NCBI GenBank assembly: GCA_009760885.1
Contig: CM019715.1
Span: 23,029,642-23,093,641, forward strand
Reading direction: 5' to 3'
From: Achatina immaculata
Taxonomy: Eukaryota; Mollusca; Gastropoda; Stylommatophora; Achatinidae
DNA: 64,000 nt
Shown one piece after another: positions 44,526-55,417 of the stretch (position 1 is its first letter; each line of letters opens with the position of its first letter). The translations under genes were made by a program, and so were the position numbers. The notes beneath the pieces were generated by a model. The model had not been told where the DNA came from. It searched no databases and saw only the letters and a list, made by a program, of their open reading frames with translations.

Positions 44526-44966
44526 CTGCATTTTTAATGCTAAATTTATTTGTCGTATGTTAACATTGTACTGGAGGCTGGTTATGTAATTATCCTACCT
44601 ATAGGAAATGCTTCTGTTAGAAAAGGCTGTTATTATGCTACAACCAAGGCAGTGGGATAGGGATTTTTATGTGGCTGTTATTGCTCCTGTTATGTTTCAG
44701 AATTTCTTAGTTTTGTATGGCTATGTTATTTATTTTTATGTAGCTGTAGTTACTCTTTGTTTAACCATAGCTTTTTCTTTGAGAATGTCACTGTTATAAT
44801 GGTAATTTTTGTCTCTATTGATCAACTGAAGGTAATCATATTTGTTGTATCATATGTTATATAAGGATGTTACTGTTATTCTGTGAGATTGTTACTATTA
44901 TATTTTTAATCACTTTTTGCTATTATATTTTTAATCAGTTTTTGTCACTCCATCTCCATTGACCAG
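44526..44966. other. Right end of intron 3 with a duplicated 25-bp unit
   Basis: T-rich sequence with a 25-bp unit present twice at 44895-44919 and 44920-44944 with one mismatch (core CTATTATATTTTTAATCA), ending 22 bases before the exon 4 acceptor (TTGACCAG). Confidence 0.75.
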
Positions 44967-45273
44967 CTCATGGGCATCCCACGGAAAGTGATCATGCGGC
45001 CCCTCCAAAGCGTTCAATCAGCCTCAGTTTTAGCAAATTCCTGAAGCGTGTCTCACCACATTTTAAATATAAACGCTCAAAAGATCGAGACTCCAAGTCC
45101 AGTCTGCAGCAAGGACCTACAACTCAGAAGCAGGACCACACTTTGAACAATGGATATTATAATCCTAACCCTGTTGATGCTGGAGGTGGTGACAAGGTGA
45201 AACAGGGTAGCCAGTTTTCAAGGAGTCGAGTTGGTCAGTCTCTGAAGAAGCTGGTCAAGAAGTCAAGTTCAGG
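44967..45273 (+). CDS. Host gene, exon 4
   Basis: Acceptor CATTGACCAG and donor CAGG|GTAAGA; the exon enters in phase 1 and leaves in phase 2. It encodes about 102 residues with a basic region, SISLSFSKFLKRVSPHFKYK then RSKDRDSKSS, a Gly/Asn/Asp-rich middle and a basic end, GQSLKKLVKKSSSG. The Lys/Arg clusters could be a nuclear-localisation or phospholipid-binding segment; that is a guess from composition. The frame joins exon 3 and exon 5 without a stop. Confidence 0.8.
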
Positions 45274-46229
45274 GTAAGAGTTTACTGGTCATTCTGTTTG
45301 GTGACTTTACATATGGTCATTTTCATTTTGGTCAACAATTCTACCTGCTGTCATGTATGCAGTTCAGCATATAGTTGTATTAGAGCAGGGATGGGCAGCT
45401 AGATGGCTAAGCACTGCTTGTAGCAAACTGATCATGAAAGTGTGGCTATTTAGTCTTTTCCATATAATGAGCCCTACAGTGAAATGTTTCATAATTGTTC
45501 ATGAAGATGTGCCCTAGTTGCAGCTTGAAGCAAAAAATTGTGTCTTTAATTTGAAATCCCAGAGCATTTAAGAAATGAATGTATCACTATTACTAGACAT
45601 GGCATCATCAAATTCATAGCAAGAAACACAGTAGTGTCTTAATCCTAATTCAAGATCTGTCCATTATCTCATTTCTTCATTTTAGTGCTACTTTAAACAC
45701 TAAGACAGAAGTTACCACAATTCAATCCATTCTTTGGTTTACGTTGGAATCCGTACTTTGAAAAATCTTGTCACTCACTTGTTGACATCAGTCTGGAGGC
45801 AGAGCTGGGGTGTGTGTTAAGTTTAGTTAGATATACAGCCAAAATATCTGCAGCTTTTAAACGGATAGATTGCTGTTTATGTGTTTTTCTTGAAAGTAAT
45901 GTTGTACTTGACTGCATTTGAGGTTATGATATATAACATACAAATAGTTTTTAGGTATAAATATATAAAACTAAATATATAAAAATACACAAAATCACTG
46001 CAGTAAACCTGTGATAATAAAATATTGAATTGTTTAAAAAAAAAAAAGAAACAGCTTTGTTTATTAATGTTAAATGCGTACAAAGATGAAGATTTAATGA
46101 ATAAAAATGTTCCGGCTTTTTAAAAATAATCTAATATGATGTCTTTTAGCACTTGGTTGTATTTTGCCTGAATGTGTACTTGATAAACAATATAACTTCA
46201 GAATGATTTTTACATGAATCTTCTTCTTC
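45274..46229. other. Intron 4, unassigned left part
   Basis: AT-rich; no exon or element was recognised. Confidence 0.45.
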
Positions 46230-46399
46230 ATTCGCTTCTACCATCAAGTTTGCCCGTGATCCTACTGACTTTACTCCTGTGGTTCTCGTGATAATCTCAT
46301 TTAGGATGGAGGCTCAGAGCATCATGGGGCTTGGGCCTGTATTCTTGGTGGGTCATAGAAGCAGCATTGTGTGACACTGTGGTTTTTGTTGCACCAGTT

Positions 46400-47430
46400 T
46401 AGTCTAGAGTTTGACTTCCTCACCGGAAAACCTCAACTTGGTTTGGATATGAGTATATCCCTACCAGGTGAGAGGTGGTTGCCCATCCAGCCTAGAGTTG
46501 GACTTTCTCACCAAAAAACCTCGACGTGTTTTGGACATCAGTATATCCCCGGCGAGTGAGAGGTGGTTGCCCATCCAGTCCAGAGTTGGACTTTCTCACC
46601 AGAAAACCTCAACGTAATTTGGATATGAATATATCCCCGTCGAGTGAGAGGTGGTTGCCTATCTAGACTGTAATGGTCCAGTGTCTCCGACTTCAGCATT
46701 TTGTGGTTGTGGCTGCTACCCTTTCTGGTGGTGACCAGGGCGAAGCTTTTGTCGAGTAGGTCGAATCCTCACCACTAGTAAGTTTCACCCCTGGGTTAAG
46801 CCGGTTTAAGCGTATTATCCCAGTATGGGTGTATATAGGACGTGACCGACCTATGGAGGGGAGGTACCGTGATATGAGTAGCCATCAAGTTTCACCACTA
46901 GTTTAAGCCGGTTTAGGCATATTTCCTCAGTGTGGGTGTATATAGGACTTGGCTGGCCTCTAGAGCAGAGGTGCCGTGGTATGAGTAGCCCTCACCGTGA
47001 GACTACTGGCCATATCGATTAAACTTCACTTAATCATTTCCATCACCTTTTTCACAGCTGTGCTGCGCGGCAACCCTAATCGCATTTTTCTTCATTAGCC
47101 GGAAAGAACTTCATCCCATGCACGGCAGCCAAAGAATCTCGCCAGCAGCGTCTCAGTTTAACTCTTGGATTAAGCCTGTTTAGGCATTTTGCGCCAGTGT
47201 AAGTGTATATAAGACATGGCCGGCCTCTAGAGCAGAGGTGCCATGATATGAGTAGCCCTTACCGCGAGACTACTGGCCATAATGATAAAATTTCACTTAA
47301 TCCTTTCCATCACCTTTTTCATAGTGGCACCACATGGCATCCCTAATCGCATTTTTCTTCATTGACCAGGAGGGGTTTCCCCCCACGCATGGCAGCTGAA
47401 GAAACTCACCAGCAGCGATTTTACATATAT
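46400..47430 (+). repeat. Internally repeated 5' leader of LINE family B
   Basis: Three units of about 89 bp at 46400-46670 share AGAGTTGGACTTTCTCACC, AAAACCTC and GAGTGAGAGGTGGTTGCC. They are followed by two longer units of about 260 bp (46900-47160 and 47165-47430) sharing GGCCTCTAGAGCAGAGGTGC, GAGACTACTGGCCATA and CTAATCGCATTTTTCTTCAT, plus a partial third at 46780-46880. Repeated leaders of this sort act as promoter monomers in some LINEs; here that is only an analogy. Confidence 0.72.
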
Positions 47431-47639
47431 AACATTTTCATGTTATTTCTTGCTGCGTTTAAAATTCTACAGGATGTAGCTTGATCCGTCATGTATTCTG
47501 AACCAGGAGTTGGGCGTAAGGCTAACAACCTTATCCTGAGACCCACCTAGAGACGACTCTAAATGGAGAAAAAAAGGAATTGTTATGGAAACTCACAACA
47601 AAACCAGCCAAGTCAAGGGTGACACATCAGGGATACCAA

Positions 47640-48760
47640 CTCTGAAAAACTCAGACAAAGATCAAAAGAATGCATTCATCACCCCCAAATACATGACAGA
47701 GATTGGATTCTGGAATATAAGAACACTAGCAGCACCGTCAAAAACTGCTCAAGTAATCTGAGAAATGGATAGATACCAACTAGATATGCTAGGCATCAGT
47801 GAAATGCAATGGCCAGAAGCAGGGAAAAGAATGGTGGAAAACTAGGTTAATAATACATTCAGCAGAGACGATGGGAAATACCAAGAAGGAGTGGGTATAA
47901 TTATGTCACATGTAGCTGCAAAGAGCCTTATAGAATTGGAACCAGTGAACAGTGTGTAATAAGAGCATGATACAAACTAAGACATGGAAGAATGACAATC
48001 AAACATTGTTGTGCGCCCACAAATGATGCAGATGATGAAATAAAAGACAATTTCTATCATCAGCTACAACAGCAGGTTAACAAAGTCCCAAAACACGACA
48101 TCTTAATTGTCATGAGAGACTTCATCGCCAAGGTAGGAAAAGATAACACCGATGTTGAAAAAAAGTAAGGGGAAAGAAGGAATTGATATGATAAAACAGA
48201 TTGGAGAAAGATTAATTGAACTGTGTCTAACAGAGGGAATGGTCATTGGAGGAACAGTATTTCCACACAGAGAGAAACATAAAACAACATGGATATCTTC
48301 AGATGATAGAACCAGAAACCAGATAGACCATTTTTGTATTAGAAGGCAATTCAGAACATTTCTGATAGATGTAAGAGCATATAGAGGTGCAGATGTCAAC
48401 AGTGACCACAAAAAAAACCTGTGTATAGGAAAAATAAGACTAAAACTGAAAAGCCAATACAAGAAATCAGTACCCAGAAAGATAAACAGCCACAGCCTGC
48501 AAGAAGGAAATACTAATAGGAATTTCAGTCTAGAACTTGCCAATCATTTTGCAGCACTCAGTGAGGTAGAGGAGTTAGATATAGATGAATTATGGAACTT
48601 CTGCAGTACAACCATAATCACAGCAGCAGAAGCAAGCACTGGACTGCAAAAACAAATAGAACAGCACGGATATCGGAAAACGCATGGAAATACATTCATG
48701 AAAGACGAGCAGCCAAATTAGCCATGTTGAACATAAAGACAAAAGATTTGGTAAAAGCAA
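47640..48760 (+). pseudogene. APE-type endonuclease of LINE family B, decayed
   Basis: Pieces in order: TEIGFWNIRTLAAPSKTAQV (N-terminal WN-IRT motif), LDMLGISEMQWPEAGKRM, SRDDGKYQEGVGIIM, then from 48152 KGKEGIDMIKQIGERLIELC, GMVIGGTVFPHREKHKTTWI, RNQIDHFCIRRQFRTFLIDV and GADVNSDHKKN (the SDH motif). The order and motifs equal those of family A but the sequence is clearly distinct. At least five stops or frameshifts are present. Confidence 0.85.
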
Positions 48761-48899
48761 AATACAAAGAACTAGACAATAAAGTAAAAAGATCAGCTGG
48801 AAGAGATAAGAGATAATACATAGACAATATGGTGAAATAAGCAGAGAAAGCAGCAAAAACAGGAGACAGCAGAACTCTATATAACATACAAAAGAGGCA

Positions 48900-50390
48900 A
48901 ATAGGTACTATTACATCCAAAGAAAGACCAATCTTTAGCAAAACTGGCACACTTTTAACACCAAGTAAAGACCAGAAATAAAGATGGGCCAAACACTTCC
49001 AAGAAATACTTAATCGACCACACCCAAAACAATTGATAGACTTTGAAACTGACTTATTAATCCCACAACTAAATGTCAACATAGATGAAATTACATTGAA
49101 CAGAATTGAAACAGCAGTGAATCTAATGGCTAACAACAAATCTGCAGGTGAAGATGAAATAACAGCCGAAATGTTAAAAGCTATTAACAGTGACGACATG
49201 AACCAACTACAGAGAATGTTTAATAAAGTTTGGAAAGAAGAAAAGGTCCCTTCTAAATGGAAAATGAAAAAAAAGGAATCATTGTTAAAATACCCCCAAA
49301 AAAGGGCAACCGTAGTGACAGCAATAATTGAAGAGGATAGACTTAAAAATACAGTGAATACTGCAACGAGAGAAGACCAAACAGGATTTCGAAAAAGTAG
49401 AAGCTGTCTCGACCAAATCTTTTTCTCTAAGGATAATACTTGAAGAACATATTGAAAATATAAAACCATTAATCCTGAACTTCATAGACTTTAAAAGACA
49501 TTGATAACATACACAGAGATTCATTGTGGAGTATTTTAAGACTATATGGAATACCATCTAAAATTGTCAACATCATTAAGGACTTCTGCAATGGATATGT
49601 TTGTGTAGTCAACACAGAAGAGAGAATGAGTGAATGGTTCCAGATTGAAACAGGCTTAAACAAGGATGTAAACTACCTCCTTTGCTTTTTGGAATTGCCA
49701 TAGCCTTCATAATTAAGAAATGTTTCATAGGTAAAATGGGCATTAATTCAGTACATGGAACCAAACTAGATCTTGATTTTGCAGATAACATAACTCTTAT
49801 CAGTGAAAATGTAAATTTGATGCAAGAACAGATACCCTGTCTTCATTTGCTAGCAAAATAGGACTTGAAATTAACAAGGAAAAAACAAAAATAATGAAAC
49901 TTCCCATTAATCAAGAAGGAAAAATACATGTAGAAGGAACATTTGCATACCTTGGCAGTTGTATAAACCAGAAAGGAAGTTAGAATTAGAAATGCAAAAG
50001 CAGCATTGACGAATTAGAAATGCAAAAGCAGCATTGACCTTCAAGAATGTTGAGAACATGTGACATTCAAAAGTTATAAGCACAAAAACCAAATTAAGAT
50101 TATTCAATTCAAATGTAATATCCACCCTCATTTATGCACGTGAAAGTTGGAAAACAACTAAAGAAATAGACAAGAAATTAGACTCTTAAAAACAAATGCC
50201 TAAGGAAAATACTTGGTATAAAGTGGAATGAATTCAGGAACAACGCAGAGATAAGACAGATGAGCGAACAACAACCCCTCTCATGGTTGATCAGAAAAAG
50301 AAGATGGGCATATGTCGGTCATGTGATGAGAAGAAACAGTTAGAGAATCCCAAAACAAGCTATCAAGTGGGACAGACTGAAGAAAAAGAG
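48900..50390 (+). pseudogene. Reverse transcriptase of LINE family B, decayed
   Basis: The frame from 49033 gives NLMANNKSAGEDEITAEMLK, MFNKVWKEEKVPSKWKM and EDQTGFRKSRSCLDQIF (finger and palm entry). Later frames give INPELHRL-like block A remnants, a decayed LDFAD-type catalytic box near 49770, SKIGLEINKEKTKIMKL, CLRKILGIKWNEFRNNAEIR, QMSEQQPLSWLIRKRRWAYV and IPKQAIKW. Frames change at least six times. A 26-bp segment of the post-palm region is duplicated at about 49981-50036. Confidence 0.85.
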
Positions 50391-50395
50391 CACTA

Positions 50396-50584
50396 CTGGT
50401 GCTACTGCTATAGCATTGGCACTTTTGTATGTATTTTAAAGTGGTGATATTTAAAACAACATTTTGTTTCCATAGGAGCATTGCTGATATTTCTGTTTTT
50501 ATTACAGAGTTAAGTGAATAAAAAGCAATGTTATTATAGTGTTACAGTTTCTTGTGACAGCAACAGTGATGATTTTTTTTGTCA
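50396..50584. other. Spacer in intron 4
   Basis: No recognised feature between the broken 3' end of LINE B and a SINE fragment. Confidence 0.4.
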
Positions 50585-50695
50585 GACAATCATTATCACA
50601 CTTTCATGTGCTGATGGTCTTGGAAATAATAGGCCTGACACGGTATTCCCCAGTATACCTTGATGGCATGGAAATGGGAATTTTACCTTTTAAAG
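50585..50695 (+). mobile_element. SINE (type 1) 3' half
   Basis: It matches the last 110 bases of the SINE at 43578: ATCACACTTTCATGTGCTG, a CTGACACGGTATTCCCCAGT block, GATGGCATGGAAATGGGAAT and TTTTACCTTTT. The head is absent. Confidence 0.82.
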
Positions 50696-50965
50696 TCATC
50701 ATCCTTGCAATCCAGATAAGTTTATGAATGCTCCAGTTTCCATCTTAACATACCTGTTGATGTACATCAGTTGATCTCTTCCATTCTGTGTTAATTTCCA
50801 GTTGCTCGTATTACACATTTGCTTCTGGCCTCACCAGATGTTATTCTTAACTGTGTTGATGTATTCATGTCCTAAACACAGGACATGAAGGTGAAGTTCT
50901 TATGTGTTGTGCTGTCAGTCCTTGTGGAACCAATATCAGTGGATGTGTTTCACTCTTTCTGACAG

Positions 50966-51543
50966 GTCCAAGAAAAAAAAGAAGAAGAAAGTTCCAGAGC
51001 TTAGCCCAGGCCACTACACTATTGAAGTACGGGATCCAGAGGTACATACCTCCTACCTAGACCTAAGAGACACTGTGAATGAAGCAACCAGTGGACTGAA
51101 TGAAGGTAATGTAAAGGCTGACGAGCAGTCAGCTTTAAACAAGCAGGACAGTGGAGCCAAGCAAGATGTTTTTGACAGTGATCAGGAGTGGCCACACAAT
51201 AAGGGGACAGAACCCGAGGTAACTTCCATCTCGGACCAGAGCAGACCTGATGCCACATCATCACCCACAATGTTTTCTCATCATGAGCGCATGGAATTCT
51301 TCACAGACTCAAATATTAGTGCAATTCTACGACCTCTGTCAGAGTATTCCAATTCCAGAACATCTCACTTCAAAGACAACGGCATTTATGATCCAGGTGG
51401 ATTTAGTCCTCCAAAAGAAGTGTCTCCATGTTCCCAGGATGTTGTGCCTATTCAGAAAGAATGTTCTGTGCAGACTTCTGTAATGAAAAGAGTTTCTGGA
51501 AATGAAAGTATTGAAGACTGCTCTTCGGATATTGGCCTTGCAG
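50966..51543 (+). CDS. Host gene, exon 5
   Basis: Acceptor CTTTCTGACAG and donor TTGCAG|GTCTGT; phase 2 in, phase 1 out, so the gene continues. About 193 residues. It opens with a run of seven lysines (SKKKKKKKVPEL) which, joined to the basic end of exon 4, forms a strongly basic segment, then HYTIEVRDPEVHTSYLDLRD, and long Ser/Asp/Glu-rich disordered sequence (TSISDQSRPDATSSPTMFS, ILRPLSEYSNSRTSHF, GGFSPPKEVSPCSQDV). No domain was recognised. The frame is open over the entire exon only in this phase, which supports it as coding. Confidence 0.82.
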
Positions 51544-52339
51544 GTCTGTATAAATGTTTTCTTAACTTTTTTAGTTTTGTGAAAGAGCATGAGTGTTGTT
51601 GCTGCTGAGCTGAATGATGATCAGCCTCTTCTGTGAGGATCTGCTTCCTGCATGCTCAGATCAAACCCATCAGTAAGAGCATGACTATAGAAGTATGCTG
51701 CCTCTGAAATGAGATAATGTACAAGTCAAACGGCACAAGGATACACTGTGTACACAGTTGTCAGAGCATGAAGGACATTAAAGAGATGTTCACATGTTCC
51801 TTTTTCACATTAGGCTTGGGCTAAGCTAAAAGTGTGCGAACATCAAAATTAAAAAAGTCACCTTTAAATGTCAGATAAGAAAAATGCTAGTGGTATGACA
51901 GCATGAAAATAAACTTTCTTCTCCCCATCATGATCAGAGTCAAATCTCTCACCTGAGGTTTGCTGTAGTAGTCTGCAGCTTGTGGACTATTGCTTTCAAC
52001 ATTCACCAGATCAAGCTTCTGCTTGTCTGTAAATGTTGTCTCTTTTGTCTTCATGTTTACTTCCCCTTAGATTTTTGTGTGCGTTAACTGTGCATTTATG
52101 GAACATAGTTTTGGGTTTGTAACAATAATCAAGGACATCTTTTTTCATTCTTGTGCTGCTTTATCTAATCTGCATTTACTTGAGGCCAGACATAATGCTT
52201 GTCACTGTCTCAGGGTTTTTTTCCACATGCCTTGCCACCTGGCCAGTAGTTGGTGGTTAGTCTTCAGCTCCCTCATAGAGTGAGATCTGTGTCCAGTTTG
52301 GCCACAAATTTCTTTCAGGATATATTAATGAGAATGGTT
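51544..52339. other. Intron 5, unassigned left part
   Basis: No exon compatible with phase 1 and no element was recognised. Confidence 0.45.
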
Positions 52340-53040
52340 TTAGTCTGGGTCATCATCATCATTGCACTCTGGACACGTCCATAGGTGCTCAGATCCTTCC
52401 CTCATCATATCCATCAGCGTCCTGTGGCTGATAGTGCCTGTCCTGTATCTATACGCGTGTGTGTGCGTGCACTGAGATATAAAGTTATGCGGGGGATTTC
52501 CTGTGTTGGTTGACAAGTCCCATCTCATGCCCAGCATGCTTCTTGTTCCTAACCATGCCAGTTTGTATTCTCAGCTCTCACAGTCTTAGCAGTGATGTGG
52601 ATTTGGTGTTCTCGAAGTCCTCTACTCTGCCTATTTCTCTGAGTGCGTTAACGATATCAGCTCTATCCAGTGGTTGTCCATGTATGATGATGGCAGAACT
52701 GACCAGCCTATCAGCTCTCTCATTTCTCTGGATGCCTGTGTACTCAGGGACATAGATGAAGGTGACTCTGTGAATTGTTGATTTCTGCATTGACTCAAGC
52801 CACCGCCTGCGTACAGAACCTGCCTTGACTTTGCGGATCATACTCATTGAATCACTTGGCATTCAGCCACTCAAATGCTTTCATCACTGGCATCACCTCC
52901 ATCGTCATGCTACTTGTGGTCACAGTGAGGGCACCACAGCCTTCCCGATTGTTCTGCCCACTGAGCATGCTGTGAATGCCCATGTTCTCCTTTGATGTCG
53001 TAACATGGATCCATCCATGTAATTAACATCTGCCTCAGAT
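52340..53040 (-). mobile_element. RNase H and terminal region of a Jockey/I-type LINE
   Basis: Read on the minus strand from 53040: a broken RNase H N-terminus (TDGSV-like at about 53030, then TVTTSSMTMEVMPVMKAFEW), SMSMIRKVKAGSV, VTFIYVPEYTGIQRNERADR, LVSSAIIIHGQPLDRADIVN and ALREIGRVEDF, then the post-RNase H tail RYRTGTISHRTL and EHLWTCPECNDD. The RNase H acidic residues are partly retained. Frameshifts separate the two main pieces. This is a third LINE superfamily beside the RTE-like ones. Confidence 0.88.
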
Positions 53041-53729
53041 TGTTAGTGAGAAATTTTTGAATAATGCAGATCTCACCAACATTTTATAAGTAAACATACT
53101 CATTGTTTCTCTCTTACCATATTTATGTGGGATATCTTCAGTCACCATGCATGATAGTGGCCAGTTTGGATTTCAAGAATATCCTTGTATTAATCTTTTT
53201 TTTTTTTTAATCTCATTGTAACAGTACAGTACAACCTGTTAGGTAAAAATGTTGAAATACAGCAATGTATAATTAAAGCAGTTTTCATCAAACCTCAGTT
53301 ATGTTTCTCTGCTGTGGCCCGTGTAAGAGTTCTGGCTGCATGTTTGAAAGAAGCCAGCATTGCTAATGGCAATATGATTGCAAGTCAGAGGCATAAGTTC
53401 TCTTGCTCTCCATCGTTAGTTAATTCACACCAACAGTTTCTTCATGAAATATTTCTCTTCTTTATAGGGGCCGTGTATTTTTCTTTGAACAGATAACTGA
53501 CTGACACAATTTTCTGGCTTTGCTCATCAAATTTGTGCTCTGTTTGCTAATCGAATGTAACAAAAAAAAAACCCACATCAGTCAGAGACTGTTGCCCCTG
53601 TCCAACACTACAGCCATGCGAACAAACAGTCCTATATTACTGCACTCATCAGAAGGGGATAGAATCGTGTAAATTTGCGGTCACTCTAGTATCGGCCCCT
53701 TACCGTTATATCGAACTTTTAAATTCAAT
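53041..53729. other. Unassigned part of intron 5
   Basis: A frame at 53299-53496 (ARVRVLAACLKEASIANG) follows an AG but needs phase 0, which exon 5 does not supply. A phase-1 mini-exon at 53468 would end the protein after nine codons. Neither is called. Confidence 0.35.
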
Positions 53730-54164
53730 TAGGAAGTAATATCCACCCTCATTTATGCATGCGAAAGCTGGAAAACAACCAAAGAAATAGACAACAAATT
53801 AGACTCTTTGAAAATAAATGGCTAAGGAAAATATTTTGCATAAAGTGGAACGAATTCAAGAACAATGCAGAGATACGGCAGATGAGCGAACTGTCTCATG
53901 TGTGATCAGAAAAAAGGAAATGGACATATATTGGTCACGTGATGAGAACAGTCAGAGAATATCCCAAAACAAGCTATCAGGTGGAACACAACAGGCCGAA
54001 GAAAAAGAGGTGGACCATGTGAAACTTTAGAGTGGACATTGTTAAGAAAGACCAAATTATTAGGCATAAAATCCCTTGATGAAATTGAAAAGCTCGCCGA
54101 AAAACTTGACGAACTACCATGCGAGCCCTATGTGACATTTAACAGCACGGGAATGATGTAAGAA

Positions 54165-54167
<3 letters not shown>
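53730..54167 (+). mobile_element. LINE family B 3' fragment with (TA)n tail
   Basis: Plus-strand translation across frames gives STLIYACESWKTTKEIDNKL, KWNEFKNNAEIRQMSE, IPKQAIRW-like and KKRGGP-like blocks and the CATGCGAGCCCTATGTGACA end. It runs into TA repeats at 54168-54207, as the copy at 4335 does on a smaller scale. Confidence 0.88.

Positions 54168-54207
<40 letters not shown>
54168..54207. repeat. (TA)n microsatellite at the LINE B end
   Basis: About 20 TA units directly after the LINE family B terminus. Confidence 0.95.
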
Positions 54208-54210
<3 letters not shown>

Positions 54211-54537
54211 TGAATCATTAAGAAAGCCGACTTTTTCTATCCCAGTGTAATTGTCTTTTCATACTGTGGTCCAGAGCTTCATTCATTTCGCAGGATTTGA
54301 AGTCTTGCAGTTTTTACCTCGAGTTTGTTGCAATACTGAGCCGTACCCCGTTTGTGATGTTCACGTTGTTGTTCCATATGAAAAGTTTGTAATGTTTGGT
54401 TAAGGGATTTCCGCATAGCGAAAGTTCAAACAGTGAGGTAAGTTTTTTGTTTTTTTTTAACATGTAGGGCACAGTGAAGCTGTGCATGCTTCTGTTGTGC
54501 TTTTGTCCGTAGTGTTTGAGACGTTTGTTTCGTTTAG

Positions 54538-54767
54538 GAAAGAAACACTTTATCACGAAAAGCGAGACAACCACACATCTCTTCGGGTCTGCAGAGGAAG
54601 TACCTACAGTAGATAATTGTTTTAGTTCTGTTAGCTGCAACAGTTGTAAAGGGAACAATGCGGTTAAATATACTGTAAAACTGTCAAGAGAAATGATGAC
54701 GGCGGTAAAACTGGTTCTAGTAATGAAAGCAGATGGGCGTATGTGGTTCAGTTTTACGAAAAGATAG
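54538..54767 (+). CDS. Candidate terminal exon of the host gene (weak)
   Basis: An AG after GTTTGTTTCGTTTAG opens a phase-1 frame, which is what exon 5 requires, and it stays open for 76 codons to a TAG at 54765. Content includes ITKSETTTHLFGSAEEVPTV and SSVSCNSCKG, polar at first, then less typical. No AATAAA is close behind. A 76-codon frame can occur by chance at a few per cent, and many sites were examined, so this is only a candidate. Confidence 0.22.
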
Positions 54768-54824
54768 AAAGAATGAGGAAAGTGGCCAGAAACAAGAATG
54801 GCAGAAAGCAAGATGAGTACATAC

Positions 54825-55061
54825 AAATGAAGAACATATAACAATTCAGTATTTCGGCAAAAGCCTTTTTCAAGGATTACATACCAGAAAGACACAACAG
54901 ATAAAAATGTGCATTTTTTGCCCGTCTTTCTTAATAGGAGAAGACCAGAAACGGCTTAATCTATATTTTTCTTATATTTTTCAAGTTTTTATCTGTTGTT
55001 GTTTTTTTATCCTTGCAAAATGGTTTTGCCAAAATATTGGATTGTTGTATGTTCTTCATTT
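54825..55061. repeat. Fold-back element: inverted repeat with arms of about 80 bp
   Basis: The arm at 54825-54907 (AAATGAAGAACATATAACAA, then TTCGGCAAAAGCC) is the approximate reverse complement of 54986-55061 (GGTTTTGCCAAAATATTGG, then TTGTATGTTCTTCATTT). A 78-base spacer separates them. The 'GGCAAAA...AAGGAT' part resembles a motif near 10900. It may be a small non-autonomous element or the inverted end of a Penelope-like element; no protein is present. Confidence 0.8.
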
Positions 55062-55417
55062 ACATATTCTCGTCGTATTTCCTGCCCACTTTCCTCACCT
55101 TTTTTATCTTTTTTCGTAAAACTGAATCACCTTTGTTTCAGGCCGCAGCTGGGAGATGCTATCGTGAAAAGTTAAGATATACTCTACTTAAATGCAGAAC
55201 CAGAAGACACTAGTTCCCCACACTTTCATGACCAGATTGAAATACAACCCGGTTACACACCCTTTGACTAGAGTAACAAGACAACCTTGTAATATTTCGG
55301 CTTGCACCTTCAGCAGGCAACACACGCATACACAGAGTAGGAAGAGGGACAGAAGAAACTTGATAAAACAAGTGAAGATTGCGGAATTCAAAATGTAAAA
55401 TTACAAACAACGAACGA
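55062..55417. other. Unassigned spacer
   Basis: No recognised element or exon. Confidence 0.4.

Larger units (their letters stand above)
46230..50395 (+). mobile_element. LINE family B, nearly full-length RTE-like copy inside intron 4
   Basis: In order: a repeated 5' leader (46.4-47.4 kb), an endonuclease region (47.6-48.8 kb) and a reverse transcriptase with C-terminal blocks (48.9-50.39 kb), then a break at about 50395 where other copies continue to MRALCDV and the stop. Many stops and shifts show it to be old. It lies in the same orientation as the host gene. The left boundary is approximate because no target duplication was found. Confidence 0.82.

Noticed and set aside
53299..53496. Possible host-gene exon reading ARVRVLAACLKEASIANG
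   Set aside because: It needs phase 0 whereas exon 5 ends in phase 1, and no intermediate exon was found.
54314..54895. 193-codon minus-strand frame
   Set aside because: No domain or splice context; it covers the left arm of a fold-back repeat and AT-rich DNA, so it is probably chance.
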